Shown here in pieces: positions 43,224-51,516 of a stretch of DNA of 64,000 bases. The translations under genes and the position numbers were made by a program. The notes below the pieces were generated by a model. That model did no database searches, had not been told where the DNA came from, and saw only the letters and a list, made by a program, of their open reading frames with translations. How positions within the stretch are numbered: the first letter of the stretch is position 1; every line of letters begins with the position of its first letter. Source of the stretch: Ktedonospora formicarum (GTDB taxonomy: Bacteria > Chloroflexota > Ktedonobacteria > Ktedonobacterales > Ktedonobacteraceae); assembly GCF_016587355.1 (NCBI RefSeq), contig NZ_BNJF01000005.1, forward strand, positions 310,001 through 374,000, in the 5' to 3' direction.

Positions 43224-43296
43224 TCTGAACAATTGCTGTTCAGACTCATTTTACATACATAGTTGTGTCATGTTTGCCAACTACGTAGTTGGCAAA
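43224..43296 (+). promoter_or_regulatory. Two palindromic operators before the sugar ABC operon
   Basis: TCTGAACA-ATTGC-TGTTCAGA (43224-43244) and TTTGCCAACTAC/GTAGTTGGCAAA (43273-43296, a perfect 24-base palindrome) lie just before the AAGGAGG site of the first permease. Their position suggests repressor binding close to the transcription start. A LacI or ROK-type regulator is plausible but none is encoded nearby. Confidence 0.6.
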
Positions 43297-43314
43297 ATGT
43301 AAGGAGGCAAGATC

Positions 43315-44217
43315 ATGATCGCATCGACGAATTGGACGCGACGCGATAAGGCCCAACTCCGTAAGGGGCTGCTCTTTATCAGTCCCTGGATCATTGGCTT
43401 TCTCGCATTTGTGCTCTATCCGCTCATCTACTCGTTCGTAATGAGCTTCGCGCGCTACTCAGGCTTACAATCGCCTGTCTGGCTGGGCTTCCAGAACTAT
43501 GTCCGTCTCTTCACCGATCCCCTGGTTTGGAAATCAGTCGACAACACGGTGTTTTACGCCATCCGGGCTGTCCCTATAGGCCTCATCATTGGCCTCTTGC
43601 TGGCTCTGGCGATGGGACGCGCGGTCAAAGAAGTGTCTGTCTATCGCACCGCTCTCTACCTTCCCTCGCTGATCCCCATATTTGCCATGTCGTTCATCTT
43701 TATCGTCCTGGTCAATCCACAATATGGGGTCGTCAATGAGTTCCTGGGGCTCTTCGGCGTTCCTAACACCAACTACCTTGGCGATCCTATCGGAGCCAAA
43801 AACGTCATTGTGGCCCTGGCACAGCTTGGGGCAGGCAACACGGCCCTGATCTTCCTGGCTGGTCTCAATGGCATACCTCAGACGCTCTATGAAGCGGCCC
43901 GCATCGATGGGGCAAGTCGCCTGACTTCGTTTCTGCGCATTACCCTTCCGCTCCTCTCCCCCGTGATCCTCTTCAACCTGATTACGGGCCTCAGTGCCGG
44001 ACTTCAGGTCTTCACGCCCGCCTATATTATGACTAATGGCGGACCCGATAACGGCACCCTCTTCTACATGTACTATATGTACAAAAATGCCTTTAGCTAC
44101 GCTCAGCTAGGCTATGCTTGTGCCCTCTCGGTTGTGCTTTTCCTTGCCGGACTCGTGCTAGCCCTGATTGTCTACACCATTGCCCAACGCTTCGTAAACT
44201 ACGAAATCGTCAGCTAG
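43315..44217 (+). CDS. ABC sugar transporter permease, MalF type
   Basis: 300 residues, six membrane segments. The EAA loop that contacts the ATPase reads EAARIDGASRLTSFLRITLPL near 193-213, with the GPDNGTLFYMYYMYKNAFS end typical of the MalF-type carbohydrate permeases. AAGGAGG lies 8 bases before the ATG. It heads an operon with the second permease (44412) and the binding protein (45426). A family-2 repeat unit sits in the gap between the permease genes. Confidence 0.92.
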   Translation: MIASTNWTRRDKAQLRKGLLFISPWIIGFLAFVLYPLIYSFVMSFARYSGLQSPVWLGFQNYVRLFTDPLVWKSVDNTVFYAIRAVPIGLIIGLLLALAMGRAVKEVSVYRTALYLPSLIPIFAMSFIFIVLVNPQYGVVNEFLGLFGVPNTNYLGDPIGAKNVIVALAQLGAGNTALIFLAGLNGIPQTLYEAARIDGASRLTSFLRITLPLLSPVILFNLITGLSAGLQVFTPAYIMTNGGPDNGTLFYMYYMYKNAFSYAQLGYACALSVVLFLAGLVLALIVYTIAQRFVNYEIVS

Positions 44218-44317
44218 CAATCCCTGGACATACACAATTTCATCCCCAACCCGCAAACTGGTCTACAGGTCCGGTTGAATAGAGATACTCAATTGCGGGT
44301 GCGCAATAAGTTCTTAT

Positions 44318-44395
44318 GCGAAAACCAACCCTCATTCGAGGGCACGGCGCCGCTAGCGCGGCTAGCGCTGGCGCGCTCAGGTTTCCGGATAAGGA
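44318..44395. repeat. Single family-2 repeat inside the operon
   Basis: GAAAACC.. at 44322, a GGCGCCGCTAGCGCGGCTAG hairpin around 44346-44366, and GCGCTCAGGTTTCC end. It lies between the two permease genes and matches the repeat units at 24.5 kb. It may adjust mRNA levels along the operon. Confidence 0.55.
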
Positions 44396-44411
44396 ATAAG
44401 GAGAGTAATTT

Positions 44412-45308
44412 ATGAAGGCAGCCTTGAGCACACCAGAATTTGAGCAGCGCGAACGCGCCATTGAGCAGCGCAAACGCATGCTTGCCACGCGTAAAATGAT
44501 TGATCTGGGCGTGACGCGTTTCTTCCTGATTGTTATGTCGCTAATCTTCCTGATCCCGTTCTACTGGATGATCGTAACGGCACTTAAATCGAATCCGGAA
44601 CTGGCACAGGTTCCACCGACGATCCTTCCTCAAAGCTGGCAATGGGATAACTTTGCCAAGGCCTTTCAGACGATCCCTTTCGCGAGCTACTTCGTAAACT
44701 CCGTCCTGATTACCGCGCTCGCCGTAGTGGGTGCCCTGGTTTCAAACTTGATCGTTGCCTATGGCTTCTCCTGCATTGAATGGCGAGGACGCGATCTGGT
44801 CTTCTACCTCGTCTTAGCCACCATCTTCATTCCCTTCCCCCTGGCGATTATTCCCCAGTTTGATATGTTCGCCTGGCTCCACTGGATCAATACCTATCTT
44901 CCCCTGGTCGTACCCTCGTTCTTTGCCAGTGCCTTCTACACCTTTATGCTACGCCAATTCCTGCTCCAGATTCCTCGCGATTTGCTGGACGCCGCCCGTA
45001 TCGATGGTGCTAGCGAATGGCGCATCCTCTGGCAGGTGGTCGCGCCTATGGCAAGACCAGCCCTGGCAGCGGTTGGCATCTTCGCCGCGATTGGAGCCTG
45101 GAATGACTTCATGGGACCACTGATCTATCTGCAAGATGACGCTTTGCAGACGCTTTCGATTGGCCTGCAAGCCTTCCGTTCGACGCACGATATCCAGTTC
45201 AACCTCTTGATGGGGGCTTCCGTACTGGTCATCTTGCCCGTAACGATCCTCTTCTTTGTCTTCCAGCGCTTCTTTATCCGTGGCGTTACGTTGGGCAGCA
45301 TCCGCTAG
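44412..45308 (+). CDS. ABC sugar transporter permease, MalG type
   Basis: 298 residues, six membrane segments, with the EAA loop DAARIDGASEWRILWQVVAPM near 193-213. The N-terminal 30 residues are charged. GGAGAG lies 7 bases before the ATG. It pairs with the MalF-type permease to form the membrane pore. No ATPase gene lies in the operon. Confidence 0.92.
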   Translation: MKAALSTPEFEQRERAIEQRKRMLATRKMIDLGVTRFFLIVMSLIFLIPFYWMIVTALKSNPELAQVPPTILPQSWQWDNFAKAFQTIPFASYFVNSVLITALAVVGALVSNLIVAYGFSCIEWRGRDLVFYLVLATIFIPFPLAIIPQFDMFAWLHWINTYLPLVVPSFFASAFYTFMLRQFLLQIPRDLLDAARIDGASEWRILWQVVAPMARPALAAVGIFAAIGAWNDFMGPLIYLQDDALQTLSIGLQAFRSTHDIQFNLLMGASVLVILPVTILFFVFQRFFIRGVTLGSIR

Positions 45309-45425
45309 GACTTATGCCGCTATTACCTATAGCAGTACGCGGAACGCTTGAGCCGCGCTTACATATGAAGAAGCTCAAGACTTCTGACCACTGCTTTACT
45401 ACTTTGTGCAAAAAGGAGTCATTTT

Positions 45426-46766
45426 ATGCTTGTCCAGCGCTATATACTTAAGGGCGGCGCGGTCTTCCTGCTGCTGCTACTCTTCTCCGTGGCGTTTTCC
45501 GCGTGTGGGTTCGGGCAGAGCGACCCCCATGAGGTCGTCTTCTGGACCTCGGTCAACGATGACATTGATATCTCAGCAGAAAAACAGATTATCGCTGGCT
45601 TTGAGCAGGAGAACCCCGGCTACCATGTGCGTCTGGTCAGTAAGCCGTCTCCCTCCACAGGTGACGCGACAGCCCTTATCACGGCGGTTCGCGGTGGTAC
45701 ACCCCCCGATGTCTATCTGGTTGACCGCTTCACTGTAAGCCAGTACGCGGCTATTGGCCTCTTGTCAGATCTCCAGTCATATGTCGACCAAGATGGTGGA
45801 ACGCTGGGAAGCAATTACCTGCCCTTCGCCTGGAAGGAGGCTTCGTACCGGCAGCATCCCTATGGTCTGCCAATGGATACCGATGCGCGTGCGATGTACT
45901 ATAACAAGGACCTTCTGAAGGCAGCGGGTATTGATCCAGCGATCCTTGATCCCTCGAACGGCCCCATGTCTATCGACGAGGTGATGGAAATCGCCAAGAA
46001 GATGAACAAGATGGACGCGAAGGGGAACTATACCGAGTTGGGGCTGATCCCCTGGTCCGGACAGGGTTTCCATGCTACCTGGGGCCTGGACTTCTCAGCC
46101 AAATTCTATAATGAGCAAACCTGTCAGGTCACGCCTACCGAGTCGGGCTTCTCAACGGCGTTCAAATACTTCCAGCAGTGGAGCAAGGATCTTAATTATG
46201 GCAAGGTAGATACCTTCTTAGCGACTTACCAGCCCCCCAACGCTCCCCCCAGTCAGACGCCCATGTTTACGGGTCACCTGGGCATGTCGGTTGACGGCAA
46301 CTGGACGCTGTCGAGCATTCAGCAGTATGCTCCCCAACTGAACTATGGCATCACGTACCTGCCAGTCTTACACAAGGGAGATCGCCCCTTCACATGGTCG
46401 GGTGGCTTCTCACTGGTCATGCCAGAGGGCGCGCCTAACACGGTTGGCGGCTGGAAATTTATGAAGTATATGACTGGCCCCAAAGGGCAGGCCATCTATA
46501 CCAAGGTCACCAGCCACCTCCCAACGTGGCAATCTTTGCTGAACGATACCAGCCTCATTCAGGGCAATCAGAAATTCTTCGCTGACATGATGAAGTTCTC
46601 CGAGAGCCGTCCACCCCTTCCTATCGGCGCTCAATACTCAGATGCCATGGACGCGGCCCAATCTTCTGTCCTGCTTGGCACCTCAACTCCCGAAGTGGCA
46701 CTACAGCAGGTCTATCAACGCCTGCAACCTCAGATGCAACAATATTGTCCATTCAAGCTTGATTAG
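45426..46766 (+). CDS. ABC transporter solute-binding lipoprotein
   Basis: 446 residues. The lipobox ending FSAC has Cys27, so the mature protein should be lipid-anchored outside the membrane. Segment VVFWTSVNDDIDI begins the bilobal fold and GLPMDTDARAMYYNKDLLKAAGID is the classical hinge of sugar-binding (MalE/UgpB cluster) proteins. FTWSGGFSLVMPEGA follows. The ligand is probably an oligosaccharide. AAAGGAG lies 8 bases upstream. A strong terminator closes the operon. Confidence 0.93.
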   Translation: MLVQRYILKGGAVFLLLLLFSVAFSACGFGQSDPHEVVFWTSVNDDIDISAEKQIIAGFEQENPGYHVRLVSKPSPSTGDATALITAVRGGTPPDVYLVDRFTVSQYAAIGLLSDLQSYVDQDGGTLGSNYLPFAWKEASYRQHPYGLPMDTDARAMYYNKDLLKAAGIDPAILDPSNGPMSIDEVMEIAKKMNKMDAKGNYTELGLIPWSGQGFHATWGLDFSAKFYNEQTCQVTPTESGFSTAFKYFQQWSKDLNYGKVDTFLATYQPPNAPPSQTPMFTGHLGMSVDGNWTLSSIQQYAPQLNYGITYLPVLHKGDRPFTWSGGFSLVMPEGAPNTVGGWKFMKYMTGPKGQAIYTKVTSHLPTWQSLLNDTSLIQGNQKFFADMMKFSESRPPLPIGAQYSDAMDAAQSSVLLGTSTPEVALQQVYQRLQPQMQQYCPFKLD

Positions 46767-46783
46767 TCCCCCCGTAAAGAAGG

Positions 46784-46821
46784 AAGGGAGTGCTGGTTTT
46801 CACGGAAACCAGCACTCCCTT
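46784..46821 (+). terminator. Terminator of the ABC operon
   Basis: AAGGGAGTGCTGGTTT (46784-46799) pairs with AAACCAGCACTCCCTT (46806-46821), followed by TAT. It is 18 bases past the binding protein gene and can serve the opposite gene as well. Confidence 0.75.
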
Positions 46822-46836
46822 TATATTTGCGTATCC

Positions 46837-47247
46837 TTATTGACCAGTGAAGGCGCGGGTAGGGGTGATACGTATCGGTTGCGAATACAGCATAACAAAT
46901 GCTTCGGCGGGAACGCCTATCCTTTGCAGCCCCTCATGGTATTTCTCGCCATAGGCTCGCACAGCCTCACTTCCCTCTCCCTTTCCAAGCAATTTGGCGG
47001 TCCCTTCAAGTACCACGACATCAAAACCATTTTGTGTGTCATCGAGCGCCAGCGTCACAGAGGGATTCTGGCATAAATTTGCGATCTTCCGAGTATGCGG
47101 TTTGCTCCAGATCAGAAGCGTCGCGCCTTCCCAGAGAAACCATACAGGTACAGTATGTGGACGCCCATCAGGGCGAACAGTGGTAAGCCAGGCCATCTTA
47201 TTAGTACGAAGCCGTTCTTCCACATGTGATTGTAGAACTACAGACAT
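46837..47247 (-). CDS. PPOX-class F420-dependent oxidoreductase
   Basis: 136 residues, the size of split-barrel flavin/deazaflavin enzymes. MAWLTTVRPDGRPHTVPVWFLW, LIWSKPHTRKIANL and the end YSQPIRITPTRAF resemble the Rv3369-like branch that uses F420. Substrate is unknown. AAGGAAGGAG lies before the ATG. The next gene on the strand, at 47372, is another likely F420 enzyme but has its own start and a gap, so it is probably a separate transcript. Confidence 0.8.
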   Translation of the reverse strand: MSVVLQSHVEERLRTNKMAWLTTVRPDGRPHTVPVWFLWEGATLLIWSKPHTRKIANLCQNPSVTLALDDTQNGFDVVVLEGTAKLLGKGEGSEAVRAYGEKYHEGLQRIGVPAEAFVMLYSQPIRITPTRAFTGQ

Positions 47248-47371
47248 AAATCTCCTTCCTTACCTCAACAAAGATGTTGTTGAGAGCGTACACTCTCGCC
47301 TTACCTGAGAGTCAAGAGAAAAATTCTGCGCCTACATATTGGGCCGTCTCGCTTTGAGCGCGGTTTCTCTG

Positions 47372-47770
47372 CTATACACCAGTTGGTACGGTGGTAAGCT
47401 TGACGAATTCATGGGTCCCCAAACGGCTGAGTACTTGCCGAATGAAGGATGGGAACGCCGACAGAGCCGTTTGAGCATCAACGAATTCCGGTTTCTGGAA
47501 TACATATTCTCGCTTGTGCCAGCGCAGGCTCCCTTGTTCGGCGGCGCGCAGATTACGCAACCAATCCACCTGCGGGCCATAGGTCAGGGCGATGATAAAG
47601 CCATCGCTTACTTGCCAGACCATAATTGGAATCTCATACGTCTTTCCGCTACGCCGACCAACATGGCGCAAAAGCGCGAACGGACCACGGCTCCCACGGG
47701 CCAGATTACGCAAGACCGGATTGACGAAACGCTTAACGAAATTTCTTAACCCCTTGTTATCCTTACTCAT
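47372..47770 (-). CDS. DDN-like deazaflavin (F420)-dependent nitroreductase
   Basis: 132 residues from the ATG at 47770 (AAGGAGG 7 bases upstream; the ATG seven codons earlier has no site). The family marks are FALLRHVGRRSGKTYEIPIM, GFIIALTYGPQVDWLRNLRA and a C-terminal FIRQVLSRLGTHEFVKL. It belongs to the nitroreductase/DDN group that binds F420H2. The TetR gene lies 57 bases upstream on the same strand, so the pair is likely one operon. Confidence 0.85.
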   Translation of the reverse strand: MSKDNKGLRNFVKRFVNPVLRNLARGSRGPFALLRHVGRRSGKTYEIPIMVWQVSDGFIIALTYGPQVDWLRNLRAAEQGSLRWHKREYVFQKPEFVDAQTALSAFPSFIRQVLSRLGTHEFVKLTTVPTGV

Positions 47771-47826
47771 AATCGTTCCTCCTTGAATCATGCAGGAGCA
47801 TAGAGAACTATAATGACAGCTTATTT

Positions 47827-48453
47827 TTACGGTGCCAACGCGCGCATAATGATCTCAACCACCGCGTCGGCGCGACTACTGACCATTGAGGAGGCTCCCT
47901 CCCCGCCAAAAACCAGCCCCAGAACGCTAGTCGTAAGCAGCCCGCCTAGTAACGTATATGCCACCACCTCTACATCAATGTCCGCGATCAGCTTTTGCTC
48001 CTTTGCCGCTGCGAGCAAGCCCGTAATGAGAGAGAGACCCTTCTGGGTGACAGTCGAAAAGAAGAGCGAGCCAAGCTGGGGAAAACGCGAAGACTCGGCG
48101 AGGATCATCCGCACCAGAGGGAGATATCCTGGCTGAGTGACCATAGTGACGATCTCACGCGAGAGGCTCAGTAGCCCCTGGCGAAGTGATGGTAGATCAT
48201 GGGGGGCGGGTAAGTTAGCGAGCTTCTCAGAGAAGCCCGGCTGCTCCATCGTCAAATGTTTCAGGACATCAACAAAGAGCGCCTCTTTGTTGGCATAGTA
48301 GCGATAGAGCGTCTCCTTAGAAGCGATACCAGCCTCCGCCAGAATGGCCTCGATGCTCGTCGCTAAATAGCCCTGTTGAAGAAATAGCCGATGGGCGGCG
48401 GCACGCAACCGCTCTCGCGTCTGCTGAGCACGCTTGTTGAGTTGTGATTCCAT
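47827..48453 (-). CDS. TetR family transcriptional repressor
   Basis: 208 residues. The N-terminal HTH is complete: RLRAAAHRLFLQQGYLATSIEAILAEAGIASKETLYRYYANKEALFVDVL (residues about 15-64, read in parts). The remaining helical part binds a small ligand. AAGGGGA precedes the ATG. Its own promoter region holds a 41-base palindrome, so it should repress itself and the DDN-like gene downstream. Confidence 0.92.
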   Translation of the reverse strand: MESQLNKRAQQTRERLRAAAHRLFLQQGYLATSIEAILAEAGIASKETLYRYYANKEALFVDVLKHLTMEQPGFSEKLANLPAPHDLPSLRQGLLSLSREIVTMVTQPGYLPLVRMILAESSRFPQLGSLFFSTVTQKGLSLITGLLAAAKEQKLIADIDVEVVAYTLLGGLLTTSVLGLVFGGEGASSMVSSRADAVVEIIMRALAP

Positions 48454-48460
48454 ACTTCCC

Positions 48461-48501
48461 CTTCCATAATCGTAACGTACGGTACGTTACGATTATGGAA
48501 G
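48461..48501 (-). promoter_or_regulatory. 41-bp palindromic TetR operator
   Basis: A 20-base arm (CTTCCATAATCGTAACGTAC) and its exact complement flank one central G at 48481. It begins 7 bases upstream of the tetR start codon. The central CGTAACGTAC-GTACGTTACG has the spacing common in TetR operators. Confidence 0.7.
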
Positions 48502-48522
48502 AAAAACGAATTTTTGTCAAGT

Positions 48523-48614
48523 GCCGCTGCTGAAGCGACGCGGCTACATATGGGCTTACAGTGGAAGGGAAAGCATTAGGTAAAGCCGCTGCTGAAGGGA
48601 CGCGGCTACATATG
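48523..48614. repeat. Two direct REP-like units
   Basis: GCCGCTGCTGAAGCGACGCG-GCTACATATG at 48523-48552 and the same with AAGGGACGCG at 48585-48614. No inverted partner is near, unlike the other clusters. They lie in the gap between tetR and the DUF885-like gene; the rest of that gap (48615-48869) holds nothing notable. Confidence 0.7.
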
Positions 48615-48869
48615 ATGAAGATGGGGATTTTGTTCATGAGGGTGATCTCGAATGTACATGACGTGTATCACCTGACCCTCACGCCCCAAACCACACCCAA
48701 CCTCAACGTGATGCGCACCCTTATGCTCATATACGAGCTAGCAGATGGGAATAATATCTGCTAGCAAATACAGGCATTGACCGCTAGTATTCTTGTGGAG
48801 AATATGCTACATTGGTGATTAGCAATCTAATTGCTTTATTGCTAATGAGCGAGAAAGGATGAGAACGCT

Positions 48870-50084
48870 TTGAGTAATAACTGGTTACGAGACTACACCG
48901 TACTGGCACTGAGGCTACAGAAGACAATTGATGAGCATACAAATTACGAATCTCTTGAGGAATATCAGCCACCGGAATGGTATGAACAGGTGCGGCATGA
49001 GCCCGTTCAGCCAGCGGATGTGCTGGCACAACACGCACAGGAGTTGAGCGCGAGTCTATCTCAGCAAGGCTTTGAAGCTCATCGCGAGCGGTATTTAGCA
49101 AAGCAAGTACGCGCGCTTGAAACGGTTGCTCTGCGCCTGCGAGGCGAGCGCTTTACATTACAGGAGGAGTTAGAGCGCTGCTTTGATCTTCAGATCGAGT
49201 GGTTGCCTGAGAGTTCATTTGAGGAGGCATACACTCTCTACGATGAGGCCCTGCCTGGAAGCGGCGACATAGCCGAGCGCTTGCGGCGCTGGAGAGCGTC
49301 CGTAACCTTGCCACCGGAGAAAGCGCACCTGTTACCCTCTTTCCTTCAGCGAGCCCTGGATGAGGCTCGACGGCGCACACGGGCTCTCATCTCGCTGCCA
49401 GCCGATGAGCAGACCGGGATTCAGGTTATCCATGACCAGCCTGTGAGGGCTGTAGCCTGTTATCTGGGAGAACATCGTGGGCGCGTCCACCTCAACCCCC
49501 AGGTTCCCTTCCCCCTCTCAGACCTCTTCTATGTTCTCTGCCATGAAGGCTATCCCGGCCACCTCGCGGAAGCCATGCTGAAAGATGATGCCCTGATCCA
49601 AGAGCGAGGTTATCTTGAGCAGCGCGTGTGTTTTCTGTACACGCCGCAGTTAGTGTTAAGCGAGGGCATTGCCCTCCTCGCCCATGAAATGCTCTTCGCA
49701 CCAGGAGAGGCGCAACAATGGCTGGCGGAACATATCTATCCAGAGGCGGGTATAGACCCTGATACGAGTGATTTGACGAAGATCCACCGCGCCAATGACC
49801 TCCTATACGGGGTTTCGTGTAACGCGGCCTGGCTTTTGAGAGAAGGACGCTCACCTGCGGAAGCGCTAGATTACCTTATGCGCTATAGACCCATGAGTGA
49901 AGAGGCGGCACGCCGTGAGCTTGCCTCAATGCAGCGCCCCTTCCATGATACCTATATCTTCACCTATTTTCATGGTCGCCGTTTGCTAGAGCCATACCTG
50001 CAAGGCCCTCAACGCCAGGAACGCTTGCGGCAAGTGCTTACGCAGCAGGTGTTGCCTTCCGATCTCAGCATGAGAGAGCTTTAA
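48870..50084 (+). CDS. DUF885-like metallopeptidase
   Basis: 404 residues from a TTG start (AAAGGATGAG upstream). CHEGYPGHLAE near 223-233 is an HExxxGH-type zinc site like the HEaxPGH site of DUF885 carboxypeptidase-like proteins. LVLSEGIALLAHEMLF near 260 fits the third ligand helix. The N-terminal 190 residues are helical. The protein is shorter than the 550-600 residues usual for DUF885, so it may be a divergent branch. The stop overlaps that of the convergent LysR gene by four bases (TTAA). Confidence 0.6.
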   Translation: MSNNWLRDYTVLALRLQKTIDEHTNYESLEEYQPPEWYEQVRHEPVQPADVLAQHAQELSASLSQQGFEAHRERYLAKQVRALETVALRLRGERFTLQEELERCFDLQIEWLPESSFEEAYTLYDEALPGSGDIAERLRRWRASVTLPPEKAHLLPSFLQRALDEARRRTRALISLPADEQTGIQVIHDQPVRAVACYLGEHRGRVHLNPQVPFPLSDLFYVLCHEGYPGHLAEAMLKDDALIQERGYLEQRVCFLYTPQLVLSEGIALLAHEMLFAPGEAQQWLAEHIYPEAGIDPDTSDLTKIHRANDLLYGVSCNAAWLLREGRSPAEALDYLMRYRPMSEEAARRELASMQRPFHDTYIFTYFHGRRLLEPYLQGPQRQERLRQVLTQQVLPSDLSMREL

Positions 50085-51001
50085 GAGCTAACAACGGACG
50101 AGAACTTGTCATGTGTGTCTCGCGCAATGGTGTTGATGAATTCGCGCGCCACACGCGAGATAGAGCCTACCCGACGATAGACCAGGGCAAAGATAAACTC
50201 CTCGGGAAGATCGGCAATGGGGAGCAGGACCAGATCATGGTCAACTTGAGATGGTCGGATCAGGGCGGGAAGTGTCAGCGTGACGCCGATGTCTTGCCGC
50301 ACCATCTCCTTCAAGCCCTCGACCGATTCGATTTCGACGAGTGGGCGCATCCGTAGCCCTCGCTGGGCAAAAATGCGCTGCGTAATCTGTCCCATGCGGG
50401 AGGTCTCGTCCAGCAACAGAAAGGGCTCGTGTGCTATCCGCTCCAGTGTCACCGCCGACTTGTTGGTCTGAGCCAGTGGATGGCGGATCGAGACCAGCAG
50501 GTGAAGCGGTTGGCGAAAGAGCTCTTTTGTAATGAGGAGTTCGGATTGTAGCTTGGGATCGAGGATAAAACCAAGTTCAATCTCTCCCTGCTCAACAGAC
50601 GTAATTAACTCGTCTGTATGGTTCACGCGCACCTTTAAGCGTACGTGGGGATAGTGTTGGTGGAAGTTCGCGAAGAGCTCAGGCAGGAAGGCACTTGCCA
50701 GAGATTCTATGCAACCCAGCAGGAGCGTCCCGCGATGCCCGCCTCGAAGCTCGGAAAGCTCCTGCTGACCCTCCTGTAGCTGTTCCAGGGCGTTGCGAAC
50801 GTGGCGCGCGAAATCTTGACCCGCTGCTGTGAGCGTGACACGCTTCTTCTTGCGCTCGAAAAGCTCTACCCCCAACTCCTCTTCCAGGGTCGCTATCTGG
50901 CGGCTTAATGCCGATTGCGCGACCAGAGACAGTTCCGCCGCCTTACGAAAGTTCTGCGTCTGCGCCGCCGCCAGAAAATAGGTAAGCTGGTGCATTTCCA
51001 T
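50081..51001 (-). CDS. LysR family transcriptional regulator
   Basis: 306 residues starting at MEMHQLTYFLAAAQTQNFRKA. The HTH lies in FRKAAELSLVAQSALSRQIATLEEELGVELF (18-48), with the effector domain following (LLLGCIESLASAFLPELFANF). A longer open frame reaches 51298 but its upstream part is repeat DNA. A TCTCATATTGAGA box lies upstream of the divergent PrpD gene, so the PrpD-ComA pair is the likely target. Confidence 0.9.
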   Translation of the reverse strand: MEMHQLTYFLAAAQTQNFRKAAELSLVAQSALSRQIATLEEELGVELFERKKKRVTLTAAGQDFARHVRNALEQLQEGQQELSELRGGHRGTLLLGCIESLASAFLPELFANFHQHYPHVRLKVRVNHTDELITSVEQGEIELGFILDPKLQSELLITKELFRQPLHLLVSIRHPLAQTNKSAVTLERIAHEPFLLLDETSRMGQITQRIFAQRGLRMRPLVEIESVEGLKEMVRQDIGVTLTLPALIRPSQVDHDLVLLPIADLPEEFIFALVYRRVGSISRVAREFINTIARDTHDKFSSVVSS

Positions 51002-51126
51002 TTTTGTTTTTCTCTCTTTATAGGTTGTATCTCTGCTAAGGTTCGCCGCCGCAGGCGGCGAAGGGGAAAGTAGTACGCAGAGGGGCGTCAGCCCCTCTGC
51101 ACTCCCTGCTTCATGCGGTGCGAAGA

Positions 51127-51290
51127 AACATATGTAGGCGCAGAGCTTCAGCCTGCGCCGTCTCGCCACGGTAGGGTATAAAGCGTTCGCTAAAGCTGAA
51201 CGCCTATATATCGGGCTCTCCCTGCGCCGTCTCGCCACGGTAGGGTATAAAGCGTTCGCTAAAGCTGAACGCCTACATATCGGGCTCTCC
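51127..51290. repeat. REP-like hairpin plus 69-bp tandem duplication
   Basis: CATATGTAGGCGCAG..CTGCGCC (51130-51160) is a GTAG-footed hairpin. Two direct 69-base copies (51153-51221, 51222-51290) follow, each with a GCGTTC-GCTAAAGCT-GAACGC hairpin and the CCTA(C/T)ATAT end. The LysR gap 51002-51126 also holds a GCCGCCGCAGGCGGCG hairpin near 51046. Confidence 0.65.
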
Positions 51291-51341
51291 CTGCGCATGT
51301 TCCTCTACGTCTCCACTTCACTTCCTCGCCTCAATACTAGT

Positions 51342-51409
51342 TGATCTCATATTGAGATCATAAGTATATCAAATAGATGTTGGACGCATCAACTTGTCTG
51401 GCTTATACT
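51342..51409 (+). promoter_or_regulatory. LysR-type box and promoter for the PrpD-ComA genes
   Basis: TGATCTCA-TAT-TGAGATCA (51342-51360) contains the T-N11-A motif typical of LysR regulators. TTGGAC (51380-51385) and TATACT (51404-51409), 18 bases apart, form a -35/-10 pair 20 bases downstream. The next gene starts at 51517. Confidence 0.6.
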
Positions 51410-51516
51410 GAGGCTGTGATCACTCTGGTGCCAGTCGTGACGCGGAATGCGCAATCCGCTTTTTGAATTCAGACATACATTGAAGGACTCCTCGCTGGAG
51501 TGGAAATGAGAGAGCT

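Noticed and set aside
50081..51298. Longer start for the LysR gene (51298)
   Set aside because: The extra 100 codons translate repeat DNA with duplicated segments, and the normal LysR N-terminus begins at 51001.
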